Below, piece by piece: positions 48,117 to 58,882 of a stretch of 64,000 bases of DNA. Position numbers and translations under genes: made by a program. Each line of letters starts with the position of its first letter. Within the stretch, counting starts at the first letter, position 1. The notes beneath the pieces were generated by a model, which saw only the letters and a program-made list of their open reading frames with translations, was not told the origin of the DNA and did no database searches. Origin of the DNA: Steromphala cineraria (Eukaryota; Mollusca; Gastropoda; Trochida; Trochidae); the NCBI GenBank assembly GCA_916613615.1, contig OU744723.1:27488710-27552709 (forward strand), read 5' to 3'.

Positions 48117-48840
48117 TAAAAAATAAGAGCCATTGGCTCTGTAGCTCATCAGGCTAAGCTGGCTTTACACTTGATTTTGCTTTATGGTGTGGCAAATGTG
48201 GTTCCCCCTTTACTTGGGGACACAGGGCCACAACAGCCACAATTTATGATCCTCACTAGTCAAGGGAGTCTGTACACAAAGTTCCAGCTTTCTAGGCCTA
48301 ATGCTTCTGGAGAAGAAGATGAAAATAGATTTTAAGGGTGTGGCACCTGTGACCCCTATTAGGGGCCACAGGGCCACAGAAGCTACAATTTATAATCCTC
48401 ACTAGCCAAGGAGTCTGTACACAAAATTTCAGCTTCGTAGGCCTGTTGGTTCTGGAGAAGAAGATGTAAATAGGTTTTTAGGGTGTGGCCCCTGCGGCCC
48501 TTATTAGGGGCCAAAGGGTCACAAAAGCTACAATTTATAATCCTCACTAGCCAAGGAGTCTGTACACAGAGTTTCAGCTTTCTAGGCCTTATGGTTCTGG
48601 AGAAGAAGATGAAAATAGATTTTAAGGGTGTGGCACCTGTGACCCCATATTAGGGGCCACAGGGCCACAAAAGCTACAATTTATAATCCTCACTAGCCAA
48701 GGAGTCTGTACACTAAGTTTCAGCTTTCTAGGCCTTATGGTTCTGGAGAAGAAGTCGAAATTCCACAAAGTGTACGGACGGACGCCGGACAACATGCCAT
48801 GCCATAAGCCCATTGGGCCTTACAGGCCAGATGAGCTAAA
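48117..48840. mobile_element. Hairpin-ended repeat, copy E (reverse, second subfamily)
   Basis: It starts AAGAGCCATTGGCTCTGTAG, has about four units around GTGGCCCCT-x-GGCCCTTATTAGGGG, a short ACGGACGGACG block, and ends TGGGCCT-tac-AGGCCAGATGAGCT. It sits against a truncated piggyBac-like end at 48842, suggesting insertion into it. Confidence 0.7.
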
Positions 48841-48841
48841 A

Positions 48842-48957
48842 TGATATTGATCCTTTTGTCCTGGCAGCGTTCCTGAGTTGCATGTGCATGTGCCTGGGCC
48901 TCTAAGGCCCACATGGCCGCAAAGGTGGTGTCATTAACTATACTGCGTGAGGGTTAA
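48842..48957. mobile_element. Truncated piggyBac-like end (same family as 2923-4566)
   Basis: TTGCATGTGCATGTGCCTGG, GGGCCT-cta-AGGCCC and GGTGGTGTCATTAAC lead to TATACTGCGTGAGGGTTAA, matching the inverted left end of the element at 2923 base for base over most of its length. The rest is missing beyond copy E. Confidence 0.7.
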
Positions 48958-49132
48958 CGACCGGTATACCCCACTTCCGGTCTCGTTGCTATGGTTTCTT
49001 TTGTTCTAACCGTAGGTATATTGACCGATACACCACGACTTTTCTAATACACCTATTCTTTTTTGAACATCCAAATAACTTAGGCAAATTTACCAAGTTG
49101 TAAAATTTAGAATTTTTGAGAAATTTTAATGT

Positions 49133-49202
49133 CCAAAGTGGGAATTGAACCAGGGGCCTTAATGTTGCGACGCAACGCTTCTATCGACTGAGCTACTGAG
49201 GC
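49133..49202 (-). tRNA. tRNA-like sequence (probably pseudogene or SINE-type head)
   Basis: Reading the minus strand, GCCTCAGTAGCTCAGTCGAT contains an A-box-like string and GGTTCAATTCC fits the B box, at normal tRNA spacing. The acceptor and T stems do not pair well, so a working tRNA is unlikely. Anticodon not assignable. Confidence 0.4.
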
Positions 49203-49445
49203 TCGATGTAGGTGGTGGTACTTTTTGTTGTGCCATGTCTGGATTGTTGTATTTTCCTATATCAGCCATGTATAGGTACTAATTTGTACCAAATTTTAAT
49301 TTAATGAAGTTAGATTATGTTTTTAAAAACGTAAAAAAAGAGTATTGTTAATATTTTGTTGATCTTGTTAGGTTTAAGATAAATATACACAGAGAATGAT
49401 GGACAACTCTTTTTCGTCAAATATAACTCAACCAGAGTGGGGTAT

Positions 49446-49600
49446 AAGTCGGATATACCCACCCTTCCCTCGGTGCATCGCTAAATATACCTCCTGTTTG
49501 AATCGTGATCCTCGACTCCGCTACGCTACGCCTCGGAGACCCACAATTCAAACAGGAGGTATATTGAGCGATACACCTCGGGAAGAGTGAGTATATCTAT
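49446..49600. repeat. Long inverted repeat 2 (~60-bp arms)
   Basis: Arms 49446-49507 and 49542-49600 pair with scattered mismatches; the inner 20 bases AATATACCTCCTGTTTGAAT are perfectly mirrored except at the edges. The spacer 49508-49541 has ATCCTCGACTCCGC and TACGCCTCGGAGA. The arms do not match those of the other three inverted repeats. Confidence 0.75.
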
Positions 49601-50240
49601 TACATACATTATTGTTAGAGGTGTTCGCACCTATAAACAAAAGGGAATTCCTAGTGTTCCTAGTGTAACTATTATGCAAACCAGTTGTACTGGTAACGAC
49701 AAGATCTAATAATTTTCACTGTGAAATTTATGAGCGAGAAAACAGTTACATAATTCATCAACCAACAGGAACAAACCCGAGTGAACAAATATCTTAAACT
49801 AGCCCAGACCATTATGACAGTGACAAGATCATTATGACGTCATAACCGTTGGCCTTTGTGACGTCGTGCCATGGAAACAGCATTCGAAATAAACCGGCTG
49901 TATGGCACAAGGCGGCAAATTAGGAGAAAGGAAAGGTTTAGTCACATAAAACTTAAGCAAATAGAAAAGGATTTTTGGCATCTACAGGAATGTGCAAGTT
50001 AGAAAATGACATCAACAACAGTAAAAATTGAGTCGGGCACGAATATTGGGAGAATAAGAACAATTTAATGTTGAGGCGGACCCAATAATGTATCCTTTCG
50101 CAGTGATTCGCCTCCGCTAATTTGCGGGTGTTCATTGCCATTTAACACTGGGAAATCCTTCAAGTCAACCAATCAGAAACGAGTATTTACCAAAGTCATG
50201 TTACAATCTCCATTACCCAAAGATTTTCTACACAACATTT
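49601..50240. other. Intergenic stretch with nothing recognised
   Basis: No exon, RNA gene or repeat end supported; contains a few TGACGTCA-like strings near 49835-49865. Confidence 0.4.
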
Positions 50241-50244
50241 CATT

Positions 50245-50540
50245 ATTTCATGCCTTGTGCATCTGATAAAAAAGATGAAAAAAGGTTTTAGTAGGGACCA
50301 CTGGGTTTCCAAGGTTACCAAATCTATAAATTTTAATCCTCACTAGTCTAGGCTTTTTAGACCTATTGGTTCTGGAGAAATAGGTTTTTAGAGCGTGGCC
50401 CTTATTAGGGGTCTTAGGGTCACCAAAGTTACAAATTATAATCCTTACTAGTCATGGAGTCTGTACACCAGATTTCAGCTTTCTTTGCTTTTTGGTTCTG
50501 ATTAAGAAGACAAATATAGGTTTTTAGGGCGTGGACCCTT
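50245..50540. mobile_element. Fragment of the hairpin-ended repeat family
   Basis: Two diverged units with AATCCTCACTAGTC, GGGTCACCAAAGTTACAAAT and AGGTTTTTAG match copies E and F; neither terminus is present. Confidence 0.6.
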
Positions 50541-50863
50541 CTTATTTTGTGCCTTATTGTTATAGGAACAATCATATTTCAAATACTTCGTTTCATATAA
50601 GCATTTAATAATATTACCATTCCAAGTGGCCAATTAAAAGCTGTGATGTAAACCTTCTCTCAATATGGAAAAGTCTGACCACAGCCTGTGTCTCCAAACT
50701 GTATGATAAGATAAGATAATCTTTATTATCCCAAAAGGGAAATTTGTTTTGTATAATTACAATTCTCCAGAAATGTGACGACAACTAATTACATAATATT
50801 CAAAACAATTCATATCAAAAACAATTCACATAGACAAGGATACATGTAAAACGTGATGCAGCA

Positions 50864-51012
50864 TTAGACAGAATTTATTTCTCTAATGCTGCACGGAATG
50901 AACGATTGGCGGAACTTGTTTGTTCGAAAAGTCGGGATACGAAGCCTATGTCCGGAAGGTAATGTTGAAAATTCCAAGAAAAGTGGATGGGAAGAATTAC
51001 CTAAAATTTTAT
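50864..51012 (-). pseudogene. LINE ORF C-terminal end
   Basis: Minus-strand reading KILGNSSHPLFLEFSTLPSG, then RIPTFRTNKFRQSFIPCSIR, then a stop. It matches the usual HPL-x-x-EF-LPSGRR...SFIP-x-x-I end of these LINE proteins. Too short to be found as a normal gene. Confidence 0.75.
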
Positions 51013-51017
51013 TTCCT

Positions 51018-52906
51018 TTTTAGCTCACCTTTACATAGTAAATGTGAGCTTATGTCATGGCGCTTCGTCCGTCGTCCGTCTGTCTGTCCGTCCGTCCGTC
51101 CGTCCATCCGTCCGTCCGTAAACTTTCACGAAAAAGACTACTCCTCCTAAACGAATTCAGATATCATTCTGAAATTGTAGTATGTTATACCCATGGTGAT
51201 TCCTCACAGAAAGGTAGACGTTTCAGTTTTGAGAATCCAAGATGGCCGCCATGACAGCCATATTGAATTTTCAATTAGATTTCATGAAAAAGACTACTCC
51301 TTCTAAACGAATACAGATATCATTCTGAAATTGTAGTATGTTATACCTATAGTGATTCCACACAGAAAGGTAGACGCTAAAGTTTTTAGAATCCAATATG
51401 GCCGCCATGGCAGCCATATTGAATTTTCAATTAGATTTCATGACAAAGACTATTTCTCCTAAACCAATCTAGATATCATTTTTATATTGTAGTATGTTAT
51501 ACCTATAGTGATTCTGCACAGAAAGGTAGACGTTTCAGTTTTGAGAATCCAAGATGGCCGCAATAGCAGCCATATTGACTTTTCAGCTGCAGATGACACA
51601 TCATTATTATTAAATTTTAAGCTTTCATTAAGTGATCACTGGCACCATATAAATTCTCTAATTTGAACTTACTAATCATAATATTATCTTAAATATGGAA
51701 TATTTAAGATTGTCGTGCAAGTTGTTCTATATTTTTAAGTGTTTCTAAAAAAAATTAAGACGAAAGACAAACATAATTGATTAATTTGTTTAAAATCTTT
51801 ATGGCAACTAGCTGCAAAAACCAAATCACATTAAACATGTTAAATTTTAAACAATGGTATTTCCCTTTTATTCCTTTAAATACCACACATAAGGGGTCAA
51901 CCAGAGTTCAGATATTCCACTATGCTGTCTAATACACATCCCAAGGCAGGCTGCTAGCATCACAGTGTCAGCTGCTAGTCTGTTGCATAATCAACCTGAC
52001 CCAATTGATATGGTAGAGCATTATGCTATATGGCCATGGCCCATGTGTATGCAATAAAAGTTATGGACTTGTATTCTCATGACAGTGATATGTTCATTCT
52101 AAGAATAACAACTTACACAAAACTTGTCTACAATAAGCTTTGTGTTTAGCAATCTACATGATAAGTTGATGTGGAATAAATATGCAGATGAAAATCGAAA
52201 AGGGTTTAGTAAGAAAAGTAAGGAAATTTGATTTGTCATATCTCTCTGTTGATTTGACAATGCAAAAATGTTTACCATTATAGTACTGTATGAGTGTTAA
52301 ATAAATTGATACTTTAATGAAAGACATCTCATGGTCACTTGACATGTAAATATTATGTGAACAAAATAAACGTGTCTTATGCATTGCTGTGTTTATGACT
52401 TTCCTCTCAATCAGTCATTCATTTTCCTTGAAAAATCTGTACTTTGGGATTCTCAATATCCCATGCAGCATAACCATCAGTGAAATAATCTTGAAATCAT
52501 ATTAATGATTCACTACAAAACAAATGTAAGTGCCCACCATCCTGTAAGTAATGAATGACATTTGAATGGATACACCTAAACCAATCAAGATAACATAATG
52601 AAATTAATACAGATGCCCACATAAAAGTAGCATTTTGAAGATTAAAAAGTACAAGATGGTCACCAATTCAGCCATAGATATACAAAAAAGTTATACAAAA
52701 ACCTACTGCTTGTTAACAAATCATGATTATATCATTCGTGTATTAATGTTTGTTCAAGCTCTAGTCGTTTCCAAAAGAAGACTAGTATTTTAAAAGATAA
52801 AAAAATCATGATGGCAGCCATAATCAATTATATAAAAGATGGTTACATGTATAATTAAACCAATACCACATCATTCATTTTAAGGTGAGCTTCTGTACCC
52901 TCGGTA
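51018..52906. mobile_element. Inverted-repeat, hairpin-ended element M inserted in the LINE
   Basis: The left end AGCTCACCTTTAC-at-AGTAAATGTGAGCT is a hairpin; then comes a (GTCC)n block at 51065-51120 and three 130-bp units with AAGATGGCCGCCATG. The right end AAGGTGAGCTT mirrors the left and closes with GTACC-ctc-GGTAC. It interrupts the LINE reading frame, so it came later. Confidence 0.7.
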
Positions 52907-53341
52907 CTTTTATTTTGATAACTGCTTCTCATAATAACTGCCGATCGTTTCAATGGGAAGCCCAATAATCTTTGATGCAGTATTCAAGATTTTGGACAAT
53001 TTGTTTCTATTTTGAACAGACAGGTTCCCAAACCAACTTAAAAAGTTAAATGTAAGGACACTTTGAATGAAGGTTCTGTAAAACAACATCATGATGGTTT
53101 GATCAATTTTAAAGTGTTTCAGTTTCCACAAGAAATGTAAACGTTGTCCTTTCTTATATATCTTCTCAGTATTCTCATTCCAAGAGAGTTTAGAATCAAT
53201 GATAGAACGTAAGTATTTATATTCATTTACTCTTTCTATAACATTTCCATCAATACACACAGATTCTAATGTTGACTTTGTTCTCCTAAAATCAATTATC
53301 ATTTCTTTAGTTTTTTGAACGTTCAAATATAAACAAGATGT
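52907..53341 (-). pseudogene. LINE reverse transcriptase C-terminal part
   Basis: The frame has LNVQKTKEMIIDFRR, VNEYKYLRSIIDSKLSWNEN, FYRTFIQSVLTF and LSKILNTASKIIG, the familiar stretch that follows the YADD catalytic core in CR1/L2-like LINEs. The YADD core itself is missing, cut at 53341 where another repeat begins. Confidence 0.8.
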
Positions 53342-54037
53342 GTTTGTGAAACACGAATGCCCCCGGATGCATCCTGCTCGCTGTGTCAAGGTCAAGGTCA
53401 CAAGGTCAAATATCATGGTGTCATCTGAAAGGTCTCATCACAAGGGATCCATATGTCAAGTATCAAAGAGCTAGCTCTGACCAATCAAAAGTTATGACCA
53501 AGGTTAAAGTTTAAAATGCTCGCTGTGTCAAGGTCAAGGTCACAAGGTCAAATGTCATGGTGTCATCTGAAAGGTCTCATCACAAGGGATCCATATGTCA
53601 AGTATCAAAGAGCTAGCTCTGACCAATCACAAGTTATGACCAAGGTTAAAGTTTTTGTGGACAAACGGACAGACGGACGGACGGACGGAAAAGGTCAAAT
53701 ATCATGGTGTCATCTGAAAGGTCTCATCACAAGGGATACACATGTCAAGTATCAAAGACCTAGCACTGACAGTATAGAAACTATAGCCAAGGTTAAAGTT
53801 TTCGGAAAAGGCTCGCTGTGTCAAGGTCAAGGTCACAAGGTCAAATGTCATGGTGTCATCTGAAAGGTCTCATCACAAGGGATCCATATGTCAAGTATCA
53901 AAGACCTAGCTCTGACCAATCAAAAGTTATGACCAAGGTTAAAGTTTTTGTGGACAAACGGACAGACAGACAGACTGACGGACAGACGGACAGGTGAAAA
54001 ACAATATACCCCCGGAATCTCCGATTCGGGGGCATAA
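53342..54037. mobile_element. Hairpin-ended repeat K with 'TCAAGGTCA' units
   Basis: It begins CACGAATGCCCCCGG, has four units around CAAGGTCAAGGTCACAAGG and GTGTCATCTGAAAGGTCTC, two ACGGACGG blocks (53675 and 53965), and ends with the near-perfect hairpin CCCCCGGAATC-tc-CGATTCGGGGG. It lies at the 5' edge of the LINE fragment. Confidence 0.7.
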
Positions 54038-54239
54038 TAATAAAAATTAGCATTACACTAATCCACAAATCTTGATATCTCGGATCTATTGGCAAGTTCT
54101 GACTCTCTAATTTGGTTGCCGTTGATTGCCCCCAGGCAGTACACACTGTTGAGGCGGATGTGCTCTCACACACCTTGTTTGTCTTCATCTTCTTTTTATC
54201 CACATGTATCTTCAAATTCTGATGCCAGGGTCAGAAATC

Positions 54240-54620
54240 AAACCTTGGTCGGTGTTAATTGAACAAATGTTGATAAGGTTGAGTTAATTATTAATTCTAG
54301 TATTGTTCCCGTAAAGATCAAAGGCGCCGCCAACCCTTTTTTCAGCAATAAATGCCTTAACTATAATAGTTCAGGGCAAAACTATACATGATGGTTAGGG
54401 CTACTTTATTTCTTAATTACAAGTTGGTAAACAAATGACTAAATATTATTTGTTAAAGAAAATATATATATACTATAGAATACTATATGTTCCTAATTAT
54501 TGCTTACTAAATTCCATTTTGGGCAAGAAGTATAGCAAATTATGCCAGTTTGTTGATAATGGAACATTCATCGAAGTAGAAGTAAACACTAACTTGAATA
54601 TTGAATATATGTCTTTGTAG
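54240..54620. other. Stretch with nothing recognised
   Basis: AT-rich, no exon or repeat end supported. Confidence 0.4.
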
Positions 54621-54621
54621 T

Positions 54622-54795
54622 AGTTACTTCATCCATAAACGAGAAGTTGATCCAGTTACACCACACCTGGTCGCTGTTTGATTAACAGCTGAATTCGTCG
54701 AGGACGGTAGTCCGAGACGCAAATTCAGCTGTCAATCAAACAGCGATCAGGTGTGGTGTAACTGGATCAACCTCGAGTGATTGGATGAAGTAACT
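54622..54795. repeat. Long inverted repeat 3 (~75-bp arms)
   Basis: Arms run from AGTTACTTCATCC at 54622 inward to GAATTCG at ~54697, and from ~54718 out to GGATGAAGTAACT at 54795, with a few mismatches. The spacer 54698-54717 is TCGAGGACGGTAGTCCGAGA, which read backwards is TCTCGGAC...GTCCTCGA, the same layout as the other three. Confidence 0.8.
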
Positions 54796-55198
54796 GCTTT
54801 GTACCACGCCCACATTGCACGTTGTCAAAATCTGTACGAGATCTGCGCCGGAAATTTGAATTTGAAATCATTCAGTTTCACATGGCCACAATGTCGAGTC
54901 GCGAGTGGGATGACATGATTGACGACCTTATATTGTCGTAAATAATTAATAGACTATATAACTATTCATTCAAGTACATTTTCACTAGCCTATGGTGTTT
55001 CTAATTGTTCAAAATGGATTATGTTCGATAGTCCTATTTGTTTGAATATGCTTCATTAAAACTTGACGTTCTTTTTATTGTGCCATTTTATAGAATATTT
55101 ACATCCTCTTCAGCAAATTCCTTTAGTGCGTGAACGGTAGGCGTGGCTTGCTAAACTGCAGCGAGCCAATGACATAGCTACAATCAATGGTTACTTCA

Positions 55199-55231
55199 GG
55201 CCGTGGTGTAACTATAAGATACACCACGGCC
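55199..55231. repeat. 12-bp perfect hairpin
   Basis: GGCCGTGGTGTA and TACACCACGGCC with a 9-nt loop. GTGGTGTAACT is shared with the arms of the inverted repeat at 54622-54795. Confidence 0.7.
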
Positions 55232-55464
55232 AATATCAAAGGGACCGACATTTGGGCATGGTACAAATTTTGATATCACACATTTCATCAAAAACCCATC
55301 ACTCGATCAAGAAACATTGCAAATCTTTCTGGTTGCCCGGCTGGAAAGGGTTGCAACTTTGAAAAGTCACTGTTTTGTAGTGTTTCTGCCAGTGTTCTGA
55401 AATAAAAAGCATTATTAATTATGATATGGCTCTTATACAATTTATACGGCCTGCACTATACGAA

Positions 55465-55560
55465 TCCACAACTGGGCCAATACAGGAAAACTGGGCCAAT
55501 ACGAGCAAAACAGGGCCAATACGAGCAGACTGGGCCAATACAAGTCCGAGCATGCGTATA
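55465..55560. repeat. Short tandem repeat, four copies of ~22 bp
   Basis: Copies of CTGGGCCAATAC followed by AGGAAAA or GAGCAAAAC. The same CTGGGCCAATAC lies in both arms of the inverted repeat at 56768-56884. Confidence 0.75.
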
Positions 55561-55629
55561 CACACAAATGGCGAGAGTCCGAAGCTATCGCTTCAAATCT
55601 TTCTACATACTGTATATTTCAATGTATAA

Positions 55630-56140
55630 GGCAAGTTTTTTATGCCAGAAATTAGGGGGTCAAAGAAGGGGGTCGCCCAATACACAAGGTCAAAAACTAG
55701 AGGCCAAGTGAGGGGTATCTGCCAACCCAACAAGTCAAGCGAGTCAATGTTTACACCGGATGTCCATTACACAATCATCGATGTCATCTCAAATTTAATC
55801 TTGTTAACTAAAATACCTTTGTCTTATTGTTCTTTTTAAATGAAAATATAGAGAGAAATATGAATGAAAATTCAAAATAACTTATCAATCAAAATTATCC
55901 ATGTACCGGACCAAAGGAAATATTCAACACGTGTTTGCTGGCCGATAACATGTTATGTTAGTGTCGGTGTCGTACGAGATAGAACCTCGTGATGAAATAA
56001 CTTGACATAATTTAAGATAACAATAAATTTATAATGATTAATTGATTAATTAACATTGTTTTGATGACTGATATTGTGACTTTATTTTTGTCTATGCATA
56101 TATTTAACAAAACTTATGCTGCCCAAATTATTTTATCAAT
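55630..56140. repeat. Dispersed repeat Q, copy 2 (inverted)
   Basis: It is the reverse complement of 29311-29860 with many point differences; shared strings include GTTAGTGTCGGTGTCGTACG and ATGCTGCCCAAATTATTTTA. A further related piece (GGGGGTCGCC, CACTGTAATATACGGTA) is at about 56560-56690. Confidence 0.6.
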
Positions 56141-56767
56141 TATGAAGGCGACGTATAACTCAGTTTTTACTAGGCAGCAATTATTCTTTACACCGGTTAG
56201 GCCTTTTCAATATGCAATTTGTGTTAGATTTTCTGATTGGTGCACTTTTACAACTTCAGTTCTTTTAAACCAATGAAAAGGCTTGAAACAAATATAGCAT
56301 TACCAGTACGTTGACTGAACGTTTGTTTAGATTTCTGAATGAGAATGATGAAAACGAAACATGACACAGTAATGGGAGTTTGTTGACTGTAGTCTTGCTT
56401 GTTATCAGAAGCAAATGATAAATCATTGAATAAAATAAACACCGTAAGTAATTTATTTATTTTTTAATTACACATGACATTTCACTTAAAAATTACCGAC
56501 CTAAATTTACCCTTACGCAATCTTGTCAACGAGTTGTCTGTCATGTCGACTGTTTCAACGACCTGCTGGAAGGGGGGTCGCCTTATTAATGAGATATATG
56601 ATTTTGGCAGCAATTTGGGGGCTGAGAAAGGGGGTCGCCCTATGTACGAGGTCGCCGTGTACACTGTAATATACGGTATATAACAGTTCAACAATCTCAT
56701 TGATAATTTTGATTTGGGTAAAAATTAACTCTCTAATGTTGTTAGAAAGAAGTTAATTAATAAAAAC

Positions 56768-56884
56768 GTCATTAATCAAGTTTTTCTGTATTGGCCCAGT
56801 TACAGGTCCTCGGTCTTCGCCTCGGACCAATACAGCAGACCTCGGACCTGTAACTGGGCCAATACGGAAAACTTGATTAATGAC
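56768..56884. repeat. Long inverted repeat 4 (41-bp arms)
   Basis: Arms 56768-56809 and 56844-56884 pair with one gap and one mismatch, from GTCATTAATCAAG to ACAGGTCC. The spacer reads TCGGTCTTCGCCTCGGACC and on to ACCTC; it also repeats part of the arm (CCAATACAG), so smaller alternative folds exist. Confidence 0.85.
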
Positions 56885-57295
56885 ATTATAAACTTGATAG
56901 AGGACATATTTGTATCAAAATTCTTGATGACCTTATATGAAGATCATTGCAAAAAGGTCTTAGTTATCCTGATTCCAGGATACACACCTCAAGGGTCATT
57001 ATTTGCACGATACCTACCTAAAGATTCTGAATGTTTATTTGAGGAGTTATCAGCAGGGATTGGGAAAGACATTGTTTACAATGGGTCATTTTAGGCCTTA
57101 TAGCAATTTCTGATTTTTAGATAAACCATTGCCCTGTATCAATAGTAAACTAAAAATTTTAATGGGCCGTTTTTTCATCCAATGTGTATTAGAAATATTC
57201 CTTTGCTCCTGCCTTTCTCAATCCCTGTATCAGACTAAATGTGTCATACATGCCGTTAACATAAGGTCAACTAGAAATATGTGCATGTGATGCAC

Positions 57296-58722
57296 AGTGA
57301 TGTCTCTGTAGCTCATCAGGCTTCATCTTGGATTTTCCTTTAGGGTGTGGCCAATTTGGTTCCAACCTTCCTAAGGGCAACAGGGTCACCAAATGTTCCA
57401 TTTCTTAAGAAGGCCCATTACCTTAGGATTCTCTAACCAAAGTTTCCTAATTTTATGCCTTGCTTCATGAGAAGATGTAAAAACTTATAATCCTCACTAC
57501 TCAAGCAGGGTTTTACATAGTTAATCAAAACTGAGAGTCCTGAGGACTCAGAGCATATATTTTTAGGAGTCCTTTACCTATTTCAGGAGTCCTTAAAACA
57601 TTATAGAAGTTTCATACTTAATGGAAATGTTGATAAAGAATTGCCAATAATGGGATGGTTATTGGTTGATGTTTTAATCCCATCTTGACATGAAAATCAT
57701 ACTGAAATGTGTTTTCATTGAAAGATTAGATATTTGTATCAGAATAATACTGAGTCACAGAGGACCCACATGATTAGTTTTTTGGGGTCCTCCTGACATT
57801 TTCTGCGTCAAATACTCAGGAAAGTTGCATCCCGTAAAACCCTGCTCAAGGAGTGTGTACACAGTATTTCAGCTTTCTAGGTCTTTTAATTCTGGAAAAA
57901 AAAGATGAAAATATGTTTTGAGAGTGTGGCCCCTTGTGGCCCTTATTAGGGGTCACAGGGTCACCAAAGCTATAAATTATAATCCTCACTAGTCCTGGAG
58001 TCTGTACACCAGATTTCAGCTTTCTTTGCTTTTTGGTTCTGATTAAGAAGACAAAAATAGGATTTTAGGGCGTGGACCCTTGATAGTGTGGCCCCTTGTG
58101 GCCCTTATTAGGGGTCACAGGGTCACCAAAGCTATAAATTACAAAATTTCTTAATTTTTCAAGGAGTCTGTACAAAAGAATTCAGCATTTTAGGTCTTTT
58201 GGTTCTGAAGAAAAAAGCAAAACTAGGTTTTCAGGACGTGGCCTTATTAGGGGCCACAGCGTCACCAATGCTATAAATTATAATCCTCACTAGTCAAGGA
58301 GTCTGTACACAGAGTTTCAGCTTTCTAGGCCCTATGCTGATCAAGAAGAAGATGAAAATAGGTTTTCAGGACATGGCCCCTGTGGCCCTTATTAGGGGCC
58401 AAAGCGTCACCAATGCTATGAATTATAATCCTCACTAGTCAAGGAGTCTGTACACAAAGTTTCAGCTTTCTAGGCCTTATGCTGATCGAGAAGAAGATGA
58501 AAATAGGTTTTCAGGACTTGGCCCCTGTGGCCCTTATTAGGGGCCAAAGCGTCACCAATGCTATGAATTATAATCCTCACTAGTCAAGGAGTCTGTACAC
58601 AAAGTTTCAGCTTTCTAGGCCTTGTGCTGCTCGAGAAAAAGATGAAAATAGGTTTCAGGACATGGCCCCTGTGGCCCTTATTAGGAATTACAGGGCCACC
58701 AAAGCTATAAATTATAATAGTA
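57296..58722. mobile_element. Hairpin-ended repeat, copy F (reverse, E-type subfamily)
   Basis: It starts CTCTGTAGCTCATCAGGCTT and has about seven ~120-145-bp units around GTGGCCCTTATTAGGGG and AATCCTCACTAGTCAAGGAG. It has no (ACGG)n end and stops next to the ALG13 exon. A separate hAT-like element is inserted at 57506-57844. Confidence 0.65.
57506..57844. mobile_element. hAT-like element inserted in copy F
   Basis: Ends CAGGGTTTTAC and GTAAAACCCTG are inverted repeats; CTCAAG flanks both sides (57500-57505 and 57845-57850), a 6-bp or longer target duplication. The host repeat reads through if the insert is skipped. Inside are hairpins such as GAGTCCTGAGGACTC. No transposase frame. Confidence 0.7.
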
Positions 58723-58743
58723 GAGGTACTGTGTTGTACAGAC

Positions 58744-58882
58744 CTGCATGAGCAGTAGTAGAGGTAGTGAGCGGAGGCGAGTTGCTGAGCGAGCTGTGTC
58801 TGGTGGTTGCCCTGCAGCTCCTGGTTGATGACCACCAGCAATGGCTTCTCCTGCCCCAGCGCATCCAGCACACTCCCTGCTC
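58744..58882 (-). CDS. ALG13: ALG13 exon (UDP-GlcNAc transferase catalytic subunit), partial gene
   Basis: On the minus strand, after the acceptor TGTCTGTATTGCAG, the frame reads GAGSVLDALGQEKPLLVVIN then QELQGNHQTQLAQQLASAHY and LYYCSC, followed by a donor GTCTGT. This matches the ALG13 region HAGAGS...KPLVVVIN...NHQ-ELA-x-QL, the UDP-GlcNAc-binding part of the GT28-type fold. ALG13 works with the membrane protein ALG14 at the ER to add the second GlcNAc to dolichol-PP-GlcNAc. The exon is 139 nt with clean borders. Exons before it (towards higher coordinates) and after it were not found; introns full of repeats, or an isolated broken copy, are both possible. Confidence 0.8.

Larger units (their letters stand above)
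50705..53341 (-). mobile_element. 5'-truncated LINE (non-LTR retrotransposon), split by a later insertion
   Basis: On the minus strand, an end-of-reverse-transcriptase region (53341-52907) and the last ~50 codons with stop (51012-50864) belong to one reading, separated by the inverted-repeat element at 51018-52906. The 3' tail GGGATAATAAAG followed by repeated TTATC near 50705-50721 is typical of CR1/L2/Rex-like LINEs. The upstream part of the ORF is absent. Confidence 0.75.

Noticed and set aside
53516..53863. 115-codon open frame in repeat K
   Set aside because: It is formed by translation of the tandem TCAAGGTCA units.
56873..57094. 73-codon open frame downstream of inverted repeat 4
   Set aside because: It starts inside the inverted repeat; no splice sites, homologous motif or second exon could be recognised, so coding is not supported.
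58584..58871. Longer minus-strand frame running from the ALG13 exon into repeat copy F
   Set aside because: The splice donor at 58742-58743 ends the exon; beyond it the frame is repeat sequence.
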